Source: Gloeophyllum trabeum ATCC 11539
Taxonomy: Eukaryota; Basidiomycota; Agaricomycetes; Gloeophyllales; Gloeophyllaceae
DNA length: 64,000 nucleotides
Assembly: GCF_000344685.1 (NCBI RefSeq)
Contig: NW_006920410.1
Location: 1,563,262-1,627,261, forward strand
Reading direction: 5' to 3'
Part shown: positions 27,036 through 39,533 of the stretch, one piece after another
How positions within the stretch are numbered: position 1 is the first letter of the stretch
Layout of the letters: every line of letters begins with the position of its first letter
Position numbers and translations under genes: made by a program
The notes under the pieces: model-generated
Databases searched by the model: none
The model's input: only the letters and a program-made list of their open reading frames with translations
What the model was told of the DNA's origin: nothing

Positions 27036-29064
27036 ATGAACGGTGCTAGCGTCCAGACGAACGGGAGAACCGCGAAGCCACCACCTACAGGCCCTGCACC
27101 GCCCGCTCCTGCTTCTGCACCCCCGGTCCCGCCAAACCACACCCAGCCACAGCAACCACCACGTTCCAATTCGCATGGACCACCTCCGGCTGTCAACGGC
27201 GCGCACAGTCATCCACAGAAGGGGAAGAAGAAGAATGAGCCTCCACCCGTTGACCCCGCGACTATGTACGAAAGCTTGAAGAACAGGATAGCCGCTCTGG
27301 AGGAGGAGGAGGTGCACGAGGAAGAGGAAGAGAGGAAGTTCGGTGAGTGGCATATACCTACTACATCACCCCGAAGACTAAGTCCCCATAGCTGAGGAGG
27401 CACAGAAGTCTGTGAAGGGGATGGGAGAGAATGCTATCCATGCCAAATACATTGAGCTGGCGAGTCACCTCAGCTAATCACTTCTGTATGGGCTAACCTC
27501 GCACGGTCAGTTTGCAGAGCTGAAGAGGATGGAACGAGACCATGCGAAGGAGAAGCAGAAGTTGGTGAAGGACAAGGACGCAGCTAAGAGCCAGCTCACC
27601 AAAGCCAACCAGACGAAGACGAAGATGGAGAACCTTGCGCGAGAGCTGCAGAAGGTACGTGAAATGTACAAGCTGTTTGAGCTAACACTCATTCCCTACC
27701 CTAGGATAACAAGAAGTTACGAGTGGGTAATCTCTACTGGAGTCTCTCGAATGGCTTTTGACACCCTCGGTAGGAGGACAGCAAACGGTTAGCGCAGTGC
27801 GTAGAGGACGCTCAGGACGAGGTACTTTTCTTACCAAATTCTTTAATACAGGGGTTGACCTTCAAGCACCATTAGATTGCACAAATGAAGAGCGACATGG
27901 CCAAACGTGCCGAGAAGGCCAAGCTGCAGGACGTCAAGTACAGGGAAATGCCGGATATTGTGGTGAAGGTAGTCTGCCGATATCGGCAGGAACTATTTTT
28001 CAAGATTTCGAGAAAGACGAAGCTGTCTCGGCTCTTCAATGCGTGGACTGAGAGGATGGAGACGTCGTCGAGTAAGAAAGTGGAGAACGTCAAAGCACTA
28101 CCAGGGCCATCGGGGCCCAGTTCAAATACCCAAGTGAATGGCACAGCAAAACTGGATGGTGACGTCCAGAGCGGCCCAAGCTCTAACATGCAGTTCATCT
28201 TCTCCCATGGGGGCAGAACACTTGAGGCTGACGAGACGCCAGAGGAGGCTGGCCTGGAGGACGGTGATGAGATCCTTGCTGTGGAGTTGATGGACCTGAC
28301 GGATGGCCCAGAGACCGACGCCTTGGTCAGTGCAACATGGAGTCCACCTGGTTCGATTGTATTCGGCTAACTCTCCTGGATAGGATGAGAGAGTGGAGGT
28401 CAGACGGCAAAAGCTGAAGAAGCATTGGACGGAGAATCCTCGAGAGTAAGTCTAAGTCTGGCATCTGAAGGATATGCTTGACAACATTCTTCCATTCGCT
28501 TGCATAGAGCGAAGAAGTCCCTCGAAGATATGTTTGATATTGTGTATGTGTCGTATCACATGCCGCTTCGTGCGCTTACTGAATCCAGCATATGAAGCGT
28601 ACGCGAGAGGCTGAAGGAAGTTTTGCGGCAATATGAGCTGCGAGAGCGACACTTCGAATGCGTGATTCGATCGAAGGAACTCGAAGTTCTGTTATCTCGA
28701 GCTCGAGCAGCGGAACAAAAGCAAGTGGCTGAAGGGGAGAAGGCTAGGGCAGAGTTTCTCGAGGAGCAGGTAGGTGATTGGTCTTCTTCTCTGACAATCG
28801 AAGCAGTGCTCACCTGTTTCAGAAAAAGCAGATGGTTAAAGAGCTCGAGAGTGCTCAGGAAGGGCAGAACATGCTGATTGATAAATTAATCAGCTGCTGC
28901 ACTGATGTAAGTGATGTTCTTTTAGACAGGAGTCGGTCTTTGACGCTCTGAACTAGCCGCAGTCTGAGCGAACACAGCGAATATTCGCTTCCCTCCGAGA
29001 AGAGCTGGAAAGGCGGAGAGCCGCGGCGGCGGCACCTCCTCCAGATCCTCCCTCCGGAGACTAG
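27036..29064 (+). CDS. Taxilin-like coiled-coil protein with internal SUMO-like domain
   Basis: Eleven exons (27036..27342, 27392..27459, 27511..27654, 27705..27722, 27774..27821, 27876..28325, 28384..28445, 28508..28543, 28598..28769, 28823..28906, 28963..29064) give 496 residues with all phases closed. A Pro-rich N-terminus leads into AKYIELFAELKRMERDHAKE and LARELQKDNKKLREDSKR, which match taxilin (myosin-like coiled-coil family, vesicle traffic). Exon 6 then encodes a ubiquitin/SUMO-like fold: DIVVKVVCRYRQELFFKIS, TKLSRLFNAWTERM and FIFSHGGRTLEADETPEE followed by GLEDGDEILAVEL, as in Rad60-SLD domains, without a C-terminal diglycine. The coiled coil resumes with LRQYELRERHFECVIRSKEL, again taxilin-like. 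The usual taxilin C-terminal part is missing. The second intron (27460..27510) must use a GC donor. A merger of two transcripts is the main alternative. Confidence 0.75.
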
Positions 29065-29279
29065 CATTGACTGTTGTGTAAGGAGCGTCACCACCTAGGA
29101 CTTCCCGAGTAGTCATCATCCGCATTTGTCGTAAGTTAATGGAACCCAAGCGGAGCGCATATTGTCACGCAACCCGGTATTCTGCATCTGAAACATAACG
29201 ATTAAGAGTAAATCTAATAAGTCCAACAGAGTCCCAGACAAGTTCGTGCTGTCCGTCCTTGAGATTATACTGATACAGG

Positions 29280-30831
29280 TTATGCTAAAGCGTCCAATTC
29301 TTCCAATGCTGATACCGATCCGGAACGAGTGAAGGTTTTGCCCTTGACCGATTCTAATCCCTCTCCCGCGTAGCTGACAAGTGGCGAGATTTCGATCTCG
29401 ACGCCCTCCTTGACCTTCGCACCCGCTCTCTCCAAGAATCGCCTATGCTGGGCAAGCAAGTCGCGCCTGCTCGTATCGGGATCGTCGGCACCCGTACCTG
29501 GTGCGTTTTTGAGGGGGCTGAACTCCTCGTCGCGAGCAACCTCGAGCACCGCGAATTGCTGCGTGAAGGGGAAGACGTCGAAGACGAACATCTCCAGCTT
29601 CATACCATTCGGCTTGCTGGGCTTAACGACCTGGGCGCTCTCAAAGTCGACGTACGGGATCTTCTTACGCGCGATGTGGAACGCCAGCTGGTGCTCGAAC
29701 GATTCCACCTGGTTTAAGAACTTCGTAGTGTAGAAATGATTGGCAATGTTTCCGGCACGGAAGGATAATTCCCCAGTTTTAGGGTCGCGTTTCTCCGCCT
29801 GCTCCTTGGTTATTTCAGAGTACTCGACAACGCCGAATTTGTTGCCACGACGCGCGACGACCCCGACGGACTCCGAGGGGTGGGCTTTCGGTACGACCTT
29901 CGCGGCGCAGTCGACTTGCTTTTGGATGCAGTAGCCAATGAACACCGGGTCGGCTACTTTGACGAGGCAGTTGTCCACGCAGTAAGCGTGCACATAGCCG
30001 ATCTTGCGCTTCTGCAGGTCTGACAGGACTGTGTGCGAAGGGTCGGAGGGAGACAAGGGTTGGCGAGTAGCGGCGTATAGCCCGCCGTTACCATCGGGCG
30101 CAACGGCAATCCTAGATGGAGAGTCAAGCATCACTTTACCCTCCATAGTTAAGCAGGGCAGGGTACCTGGAACATTATGGTGACGTCAAAAAAATCCTTA
30201 CACGATGTGGACACCACGTTTACTTACCCTGCTCAAATATCACCACATTCTTGGGGTCAAGTCCGAAATAAGAGTGCTTCTTGAAGAAGTCCTCGGTCTC
30301 TCGGCGCGTCGGACCACTTGTCATGACATACCATGGGATGACCACAGATCCAGCCGCCTTCCCGCACTCCTTCTCCGCGACCTGCTGCAAGCGAGCGATG
30401 CGCTCGGCCTGGTACTGGAAGAGGGACTTGTGTGACGGGAGCCCAATATCATAGCAACCCTTCGGCGCGCTGCTCCCCAGCCGCGTCCCCTGCCCACCAG
30501 CCATCAGCAGAACGCCAACCTCCCCTCTCGCGATCGCCTGCAGCCCGATACTCCGCCATTCCTTCTCCTTGTGCGGCACGCCGACCACGGAATCGCTAGC
30601 TTCCTCTGGGAGGGGCTCTATGGGCTCCGCCTTCGCATTTGGGTCATTCGCCTCCTTCTCCGCGCGGATGGCATTCTGGTAGATGTGGTTGACGCGCTCG
30701 ATGTCAAGGGATTCGAGCTGCTTCACGAGCGCGGCGCGCTCGGTCTCGGATAGTTTGGGCCAGAAGTGGAAGACGTGCCCCTGCCCAGCGGCCTCGTAGC
30801 GTTTGCGCAGGGCGTCGATAGACGTGGACAT
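29280..30831 (-). CDS. UAP1: UDP-N-acetylglucosamine pyrophosphorylase
   Basis: Two exons (30228..30831, 29280..30166) give 496 residues. The nucleotide-binding loop VLLMAGGQGTRLGSSAPKG, PWYVMTSGPTRRETEDFF, the substrate region YVHAYCVDNCLVKVADP, and KLEMFVFDVFPF are diagnostic for eukaryotic UAP1 (QRI1). It makes UDP-GlcNAc from GlcNAc-1-phosphate and UTP in the cytosol, the precursor of chitin, N-glycans and GPI anchors. The single intron interrupts EQG|TLPCL just before the substrate-binding core. Length equals that of yeast and human enzymes. The gene is divergent from the exo-beta-1,3-glucanase, another cell-wall gene, across 1.86 kb. Confidence 0.97.
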
Positions 30832-32691
30832 GATGGTGGTATCGTAAGGAGAATAGGGGTCGTTGAAGGAAAGGCGTGGAAGGAACAGTTGCTTTGCTGG
30901 AGGCGGCTGGCAGGATGTGGCTGATTATTATAGCTGGCTGTTCGGGCTGTACCGCGGAAGTAAACCCGGCGCGAGGCTGTATGTTGTCACCTTCACAGCC
31001 CAGCGTTCTTCATCCTGGCGTTGGCTTGCCCCCTTTGGGATACCGCTCACGACTATATGCAGCTGTTACATCCAACGTTCGTGGCTGTCATCAGAGGCCC
31101 TAGACTAAGACATCGGACAGCCTTCGGAGTATCTTGCTGCATTCGACGCCTGTTGCATTAGCTGCCTTGTCAGTGGTTTAGTTCTGTGAGATTCCATCCG
31201 GGTGCCATTGAGTGAAGCAAAGATAGCGAGGAATGTGTAGAACGCGCGGCGTCGACTGAAGGGTAGATCGTCATGATTAGAGTGCATTTATGCTATCAGG
31301 TCTTTATCTGAATCTGCAATTCAACTGCCTGGCGAGTACAGTCTGTACACGAGGTAGGCCTTGTGTCTCGATATAAGGTGAGGGGATATTCTCGGTTGAT
31401 CACCTCGTTCGTATATGTTGCGACACTCGAGTCCTATCGTATCATCATCTAGAGGAGGGTCTACGTGGATCAAGGTAGGCCAGCCAGCATCGACCTGTGT
31501 CATGTTGGATGGAAGTCGGGTGCCTGCTTCTCTCAGGTGAGATTTCTTCTGTCCCAGTGCACATGCCTACCCATCTTGTTACCTCGCCTCGCCTCGACTA
31601 CTTGTGGTGTGCAAGAGGAAACATCTCTTCTAATGCAGGATGGACAGGACACCGTTGAGGTGGGTTGTGGTCTTGCCTTCTGTGCCATGCATTAGATCCT
31701 ACAACCCACCGAGGCTTCGGCCACTCGGAAAATCAATGGCAATCCTTGTGTAGCAAACTGACTGATGAACAATGAATGCTTCAGACTCCAGTTAGCGCTG
31801 TGTAACATGATCGCATTCATCCCTCTATACGGTAAAAATGCAAGTTCAGTTCGGAACAGCAAGGCTTGCCTTTGGAATGAATTCCGCCGAGTGTCTTGTG
31901 TATGAGTGCAGTTTGCGTTGTTGTTTCTCGTATGCCCGCTCTGTAGTGAAATGCCAAATAGGGTGTGTGTCTACCCGTATCAGGAGTCCCCACCAATTGC
32001 ACACCGCCGGCTATCATGATCGTCATCCGGGGTAAATCTATTCGATCTTCCAATCGAGTTATCTATCTTGACAGCCCGCGCAGTATGTAGCACTACTGCC
32101 ACTAGTACCACTACACCCTCCTGGCTGCGTTACGTTGTTAATTATTTTGCATATACATGTACGAGCTCGAGGATATATCCTCAACACCCAAACATGTCGG
32201 TATAAAGAAACCTCATAAGGGGGCCAGCGGCACCGAAGGAACCGAGCTTGGAAGCGGGGAAGAAGCATGAGTCGATCGAAACGCTAATTTACTGCCAGAG
32301 ATTTCTTTGCTGTCTATCAACGAAAAGCTGAATCGCGTTGTATGCTTGTATGGAATGCTGCAACACATGGTCAACGTTCCCTGTCTCTGTCTGTCTTTCT
32401 TGGTCTGGGCATTGCTGGAGGTGGTATGCAACCGCGCTGGAGCGTGACTGCTTCGGAAAATATTATGCGACAGTTGATGTCAGTGTACGTAGGCCCCTTC
32501 ACTCCGTCGAAGCCCCCACACGTGAGCTCACCCTGCGCCAGCCGCAGTCCTGCAACCCGTTGGAGTAGGGATCGGGGATACGAATCTCATATGCGGAGCA
32601 GGGTGCTGCCAATGGCAACCATTTCACGTCAGATATAAGTACAACATGGCCGGACGTGAAATGGTTCCTTGCCAGCCTGCTCTCTCCAGCG
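30832..32691. other. Divergent intergenic region, 1.86 kb
   Basis: The longest gene-free stretch in the left 57 kb. It separates two divergent cell-wall genes (UAP1 and the GH5 glucanase). Short open frames occur on both strands without domains or matching splice sites. The only structure I can support is the inverted repeat just before the glucanase start. It may be a long regulatory region or may hold a non-coding transcript; the sequence alone does not show which. Confidence 0.55.
32617..32666. repeat. 14-bp perfect inverted repeat upstream of glucanase
   Basis: AACCATTTCACGTC at 32617..32630 is repeated inverted at 32653..32666 with a 22-bp spacer that contains GATATAAGTAC, a TATA-like sequence. 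The right arm ends 26 bp before the ATG at 32692. The arrangement could be a binding site for a dimeric regulator or a hairpin in the leader; no function is shown. Confidence 0.7.
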
Positions 32692-34260
<1,569 letters not shown>

Positions 34261-34713
34261 GCGAGTCAAACAATACTAGTACTTCACTGTCTTTTTCCTT
34301 TTCTTGACGAACTCTTGATGCCTGTGACGGACTTATTATAGAAATCAGTAGTACCCTACCTAGACACGTTATAGTACCGCCTGTCCCTTACATGGACCCT
34401 ATGGACCCTTCGCGTTGTAGACTTATACACCTGATTCTATGAATACGAGGTCGAAACCAAGTCAAGTAGGCTGACTCCTGAGAGGAGGCGCAATGACCCT
34501 GGGGTGACGTGAACGAATCCCTGGGGCACGTGACTATGTGACATGTACGCGTTGGGCATGATTCCCGAGCATGCGCGTCCTGAACTCTCTTCGAAGACTT
34601 TTATACCCTACTACAACTTTCTAACACCTACTGCAGCGGTAGACCTGCCCTCTGGTTAGGGGAGCTCTGCAGGAGCGAAATCTGGTTTGCTCTGCTTTCT
34701 GGGTGCTTTCACC
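34261..34713. other. Intergenic, 453 bp
   Basis: Same-strand spacer between the glucanase and the next membrane-protein gene; 3' UTR and promoter. No other feature seen. Confidence 0.5.
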
Positions 34714-35700
34714 ATGAGGATTCTGGTTGTCTTCGTCCTGGCGTTCTGTACCTGCGCGTTGTCTATCCCTGTCCGACCAATCTCTCCCGAGGAGGCTCTA
34801 GACGATGGGTATGGGCGCCCTTTCTCGGCAAGAGACATAGGCGGCATCTTTGGCGAACCCGGAATGGAGTACCCTCCCCCTGCGGAACCCATCATGAAGG
34901 ACCCGTTCACTACCCTCAGGCCAACTGGCACGCTGGCAAGCCTCTTGACGTCCCTGCCGAGCACAAGCGCCAAGATGTCCTCGAAGACTAAGGATGCGAC
35001 GCACTCGTCCAGCGCCGACCCCGCCAATCCGACGTCTCACTCCGTCATCGGGACGCCAAGGGACCCTCCGCTCACCAGCCTCGCCACGGATCCGGCGACA
35101 AGAGCAGTACAGACGACCACCGCCGCAGCCGCGAGTACAAGCACCTCTTCCTCCCCGCCAGGGCTAGCGGGCGTGTCGACGCAATGGAAGGTCATGGGCA
35201 TCGCGGTCATCGCTATCAGCGGGCTCGCGGTCATGATCATCACCGTCGTGTTCTACGACCAGTGGTCGCGCTTCGCGCTGGACCTGCTCTGCTGCGGGAA
35301 GCGCAGGAAGGACGACGGCGGGTTCGAGGAGTTCGTGCCGGACTGGGAGAAACGCAGCTGGGAGGTGCAGCTGAAGCAGGAGGACGCGGGCGCGGAGCGG
35401 TATCCCTCGATAGAGGACCTGGCGCATCCGCCGCCGGCGGTGACTCGGAAGGTTTCTGGGTCGGTGATTCCGGATCCTTTGCCTGCGGGTGGGGTCCCAG
35501 CTTATGCGAACCCGTTCGAAAGCCATCTGGACGCGCATCAAGAGCAGTACTACCCGGAGACGCATGTGGCCTACGAGAACGCCCCTAACATGGTCAAGAC
35601 GGAACCATCATACCCACACCAAGACGTGACCATATCGGACAGGGTCCAGCACAATCATACTCACATAACTACCCCCGATCCTTACGACGGCATAGCCTAA
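34714..35700 (+). CDS. Single-pass membrane protein with signal peptide, unknown function
   Basis: One uninterrupted exon encodes 328 residues. I chose the ATG at 34714, which begins a signal peptide (MRILVVFVLAFCTCALS). The extracellular part is rich in Ser, Thr and Pro (residues about 75-150, TTTAAAASTSTSSSPPG), as in O-glycosylated stalks. A single membrane segment follows (VMGIAVIAISGLAVMIITVVF, residues about 160-180), then a short Cys motif DLLCCGKRRKD that could be palmitoylated, and an acidic and proline-rich cytoplasmic tail with the tyrosines of PFESHLDAHQEQYYPE. The layout resembles fungal wall-stress or mucin-like sensors, but there is no WSC or other named domain, so no function is assigned. 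Confidence 0.8.
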   Translation: MRILVVFVLAFCTCALSIPVRPISPEEALDDGYGRPFSARDIGGIFGEPGMEYPPPAEPIMKDPFTTLRPTGTLASLLTSLPSTSAKMSSKTKDATHSSSADPANPTSHSVIGTPRDPPLTSLATDPATRAVQTTTAAAASTSTSSSPPGLAGVSTQWKVMGIAVIAISGLAVMIITVVFYDQWSRFALDLLCCGKRRKDDGGFEEFVPDWEKRSWEVQLKQEDAGAERYPSIEDLAHPPPAVTRKVSGSVIPDPLPAGGVPAYANPFESHLDAHQEQYYPETHVAYENAPNMVKTEPSYPHQDVTISDRVQHNHTHITTPDPYDGIA

Positions 35701-35826
35701 CCGCACGAACACGAAACGCCCTGCCTTCAGCATGCTATATTATCCCACACTCCCTGTATATTGATCTATGTTATAGCACATTAATTTCATGTAATCTCCG
35801 TACTCGAAGGTTCGCATACGACACGA

Positions 35827-36157
35827 TCATGACGGTGCAGATGAGGGCTTTGTGGCTGGTTCCTCCTTGGCTGGCATTGCGTACTCCAGGCCGTCGGATA
35901 TGAAAAGACCCACGAGACTCGCGGCGCATACAGCGGCAGATATCCTTAGTCGTGTTTGTGGAGGCAGCACTAAGAGCAGAAGAACATGTTTGCATCAGAG
36001 CAGAGCGAGAGGAACGTCCGAGCTCACCCATCCAGGACTGCCAGAGATTCCGCTTAGAGACACTGCCAGCAGGGCCCGTAGCAGTCGCGGAAGGTCTCGA
36101 GGTTTGGGCTACGGGTCTCTGAGTCGTTGCATTTGTGTTCTTTGCTTTCTGTGCCAT
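35827..36157 (-). CDS. Small single-pass membrane protein (90 residues), unknown
   Basis: Two exons (36028..36157, 35827..35969) join in phase to 90 residues. The Ala/Thr/Pro-rich N-terminus (TQRPVAQTSRPSATATGP) has basic residues and no acids, and is followed by KRNLWQSWM, then a membrane segment LRISAAVCAASLVGLFIS and a tail DGLEYAMPAKEEPATKPSS. The intron has GT..AG ends and 58 nt. The make-up is like small inner-membrane proteins of mitochondria, but I recognise no family. The start is 128 bp from the divergent riboflavin synthase start, so the two genes share a promoter region. Confidence 0.6.
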
Positions 36158-36285
36158 GGAGGACGAGGAGGTCCGCCGGCCATCGAGCGAAGGCACAGAT
36201 CTGGCTGCCGCCGGCAGGTGGTCTCCCGGAGACCTTGCTTTCCTTTCGGACCTCCTGTAGTCGTGCAAGTTGTGCATACACAAAC

Positions 36286-37165
36286 ATGTTCACAGGTCTG
36301 GTACGCCCACTGCATTAGAGCCTACTCGTTTCCTGACAATTAGAGGAAGATCGAGCACCTCGGGACCGTCTCGTCCATCCAGCACGATGAAGGCGGATGT
36401 ACGCTGACCATCGCACAGTCGGGCCCGATCCTGAGCGACTGCAACGTCGGGGACTCGATAGCGGTCAATGGAGCGTGTCTGACGGTGACGGCGTTTGACA
36501 GGGAGGCGGATGGTGGGTGGTTTACTGTGTGGTTGGCGAACGAGACGCTGGATAGGACGGATCTGGGTACGTGCTGCGTCCCGGCCTTCCAACTCAAGAG
36601 TACTAACCCGAGCGGGCGCATATTGTCTGATAGGGGAACGGAAAGTGGGGGACCAAGTCAACCTTGAGCGAGCCATGGGAGCTCATGTCAGGTTCGGAGG
36701 GCACTTTGTTCAGGTAAGTCATCGACCGACTTGTTATGATCAAAGGTGTATTTATGAATGCCACAGGCACACGTCGACACCACGGCGACGATAGTATCGC
36801 GTGAACCAGATGGCGATTCCTTGCGCATAACATTCCAACTACCTGAGCCAACACCTGCCCGGCCCTCGCTGTTACCCTACCTCATCCCGAAGGGATACGT
36901 TGCGATCGACGGGACGTCCCTCACTCTGACAGGCGTCGATGACACAAACCGAACGTTCAGTGTCATGCTCATCAAGCATACTCAGGAGAAGATCACGCTG
37001 CCGCAGAAGCCGGTCGGGGCGAAGGTGAACATCGAGGTGGACATGGTGGGCAAGTACGTGTACAAGAGCGTGGAGGCTGCGCTCGGAGGGCAGTCTGGGG
37101 ACGGGGTAAAGGGATTGATTGAGAAAGCCGTGGAGGATGTGTTGGCAAAGAAAGGAATCAAGTAG
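36286..37165 (+). CDS. RIB5: Riboflavin synthase alpha chain
   Basis: Four exons (36286..36300, 36350..36566, 36634..36713, 36767..37165) give 236 residues. The first exon is only MFTGL, the invariant start of riboflavin synthase; it splices to IEHLGTVSSIQ. Two lumazine-binding repeats are visible: GDSIAVNGACLTVTAFD and NLERAMGAHVRFGGHFVQ in the first, then AHVDTTATI, GYVAIDGTSLTLTGVD and FSVMLIKHTQEK in the second. The enzyme dismutates two 6,7-dimethyl-8-ribityllumazine molecules into riboflavin and a pyrimidine. Length is normal for the family. The acceptor giving IEHLG was chosen over one that would add Arg-Lys. Shares a 128-bp divergent promoter with the small membrane protein gene. Confidence 0.95.
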
Positions 37166-37356
37166 ACTTTTGGTCTAGGAATGCAATAGATAACAGTGTG
37201 TCTGTGATCTAAGCGCTCGGAGTCGGTCTCCGGCCTGCCGGCGCTTGGCCGGACTGACCCGGGGTCGGGACAGTCCTTTGGAGTGCATATGCAATAGCCT
37301 GCTCATGGTATCAGTCCCTAACGCGACGTTCAGCTATTCTATGTTCGACAGGAGTA

Positions 37357-39286
37357 ATGGAGGGGCCCCAGAAACGCAAGGTACGAGGGCCCGCCGTTGT
37401 TCGTCGAGTCCTGGCTTATGTGCTTGTGGCCAGATAATGGGCAAGGTCGAGTATCCCCGACCCACGTCCCGCAATGCTAATGTATCGCGCCCCGCGTCCC
37501 CAAGCAAGTTTCTCGCACAACCGACGCCGGCACCGGGGCCGTCGAATATGCTGCGACCAAAGGCAAAGGTGAACAGCACCGCGTCCATCCGACCCCGCAA
37601 GATGTCCACGGCCGTGTCAACTACCAGCGTCGCGAGTGCCATGAGCAGAGTCAACTCTGGCCACCCGCCGAGGGCTGCTTCACCTTTCAAGCCGCCTGGC
37701 GGAACAAATGGCGCGACGTCGGCCCCTACGCGACCCCAGGCCCGCATCACTGTCCGACCGCCGTCCAAGTCCGTCGCAGCCTCGCCCGATGCCTCCCCTG
37801 ACTCCCGCCGTTCTCCGGCAGTGCGCTCGGAGGTCGGTGCGCCAGTCATGCGGCGGCGGCACGGGAGTCTCTCTATCCATCACTCGCCGACGGCGTCCAG
37901 CTTGGGCGTTCCAAGTTCCGCGTCCCCGTCCTCACCGATATCGGACACTCAGCCACTAGTAGCCGACTCCCTCGACGCGCTCCTCGTAAGCAACGTCCGT
38001 ATCAAGTCCAAGGTCTCGAATACCCTCAAGGCAAGTCTCCAAGCCAATACCCAGCCCTCCTCCCCGTCTCTCTCCGCTTCCCCGCCGTACGCTACCACCC
38101 GCCCGTTCCGCCCGCGCTCGCGGCCCCCGTCGATATCCAGCATATGCCTCGACTCCCCGACGCAAGCGCCGCCGAAGCCCCAAGGCGCCGTCAACATATA
38201 CCCGATCACGACGTGCATACCCGCCGCGAACCCGCACCGCTACGCGCCGCCGCGTCCGCCGCCGCACCACGGCGCGGACGCGGAGGCGCATGTACCCCTC
38301 CCGCAGTCCCCGCCCACGTCGAACCTCTCGTTCTCGTCGAAGTCGTCGACGTCGCGCTCGTCAGTGTCGGGGCATACGCGCGCGTCGTCGAGTACGGAGC
38401 CGACGTCGACGTCGCGGTTGAATGGGCTGGGGATTACCGAGGGTGGCAAGGAGCCTTTTCCTACATCGCAGATATCTAGGGAGCCTTCGTATGAGGATGA
38501 TAGCGGTGATGACGACGATTCAAGTGTGGACGACGAGGATTACGACTCGGATGATCCTGATAAGAAACGCAAAGCAGAAGCGAAGTCTATTCGTAAGGTA
38601 CGAATTCTCTTCCCATCCCTCATCATCAAACGTTGACCAACTGATGCATCACCCAGATCGCCGACTTGGAGATCACCAACCGGTCCCTGATGGCCATTAA
38701 CTCGACGCTGGAAGCAACGAAGCACCGGCAGGCGAAGGAGATCCGCGAGCTCCGCCGCAAACTGCGCGAGTCAATGCTCATCCTTCCTCCGCGCACGTTC
38801 CAACAAGTAAAGTCCACGCTAGCAAAGGACCTCGACAAGGCAGAGGAGAACGAAGACGACGCGGAAGAAGAAGAAGAGGAGGAGGAGGAGGAACAAGAAG
38901 ACGAAGGGGACGACCCCGCGTACAAGCGCGTCGTGACCATCCTGGAGGGCCTGCTTGAAGTAGGCAGGCGCGCGCTCGAGACGAAGCCCGAGGATTTCGT
39001 AGAGCAGAGCAAGGGCGGCGCCAAGGTCCTCACCGCCGAGGAGGTACAGAACTGGAGGAACAGGGCGGTGTCGGGCGGGTCGGAGGTGACGAATGTCCCG
39101 AGCGAATATCTCGATACTGACGCCGCAGGGGAGACGAGCTTCGACAGCTCGGTCTCGCCGTCGCATCTCATAGTCTCGGCCACGGACGATGGGGCAACCT
39201 CGGAGGAAGAAGTTGAGGCACTCATGGCAGAGCCGGTGCCCATACCTCCGGCGTCCATACCACCCATCACCATCTCGCCATCTTAG
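37357..39286 (+). CDS. Ser/Pro-rich coiled-coil protein, unknown function
   Basis: Three exons (37357..37380, 37434..38597, 38657..39286) give 605 residues. Residues 1-370 are low complexity and basic, with repeated Ser-Pro and Thr-Pro sites (SRPASPSKFLAQPTP, RAASPFKPPGG) typical of kinase-regulated disordered regions. An acidic patch (DDSGDDDDSSVDDEDYDSDD) leads into KKRKAEAKSIRKIADLEITN and a coiled coil (LMAINSTLEATKHRQAKEIRELRRKL cut here at two parts: LMAINSTLEATKH and EIRELRRKL). A run of about ten Glu follows, then LEGLLEVGRRALETKPEDF. The basic stretch plus heptads recalls a bZIP but lacks its conserved Asn-Arg spacing, so I do not call a transcription factor. The first exon (MEGPQKRK) is a best guess; the next in-frame ATG is at the start of exon two. 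Confidence 0.65.
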
Positions 39287-39533
39287 ACATTCATTCACGT
39301 TACTGTTTCCGCGCCACTCCTTTATTGTACTCGCACTTTTCACTTTTTTGCATCATACCATTTTACCCTCATTCTCAGCTGGCCGGAATCCATTCATGCA
39401 AGGTACCTTATGTTTATCAATCTGATTGTATCTAGTTTGTTATCCGCCTCGCTTCACGGTATACGAATACACAAAGATCCCACAAGATTATATGTAAGTG
39501 TATAGACATCGTAACATACTCCCTATACAACGA

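Noticed and set aside
26582..27196. 204-codon minus-strand frame rich in Gly between Brh2 and the taxilin-like gene
   Set aside because: Its Gly-rich part is the reverse of the Pro-rich N-terminus of the taxilin-like protein; no splice support.
38650..38790. bZIP transcription factor in the Ser/Pro-rich coiled-coil protein
   Set aside because: Basic residues precede heptads, but the conserved bZIP Asn-x7-Arg pattern is not visible.
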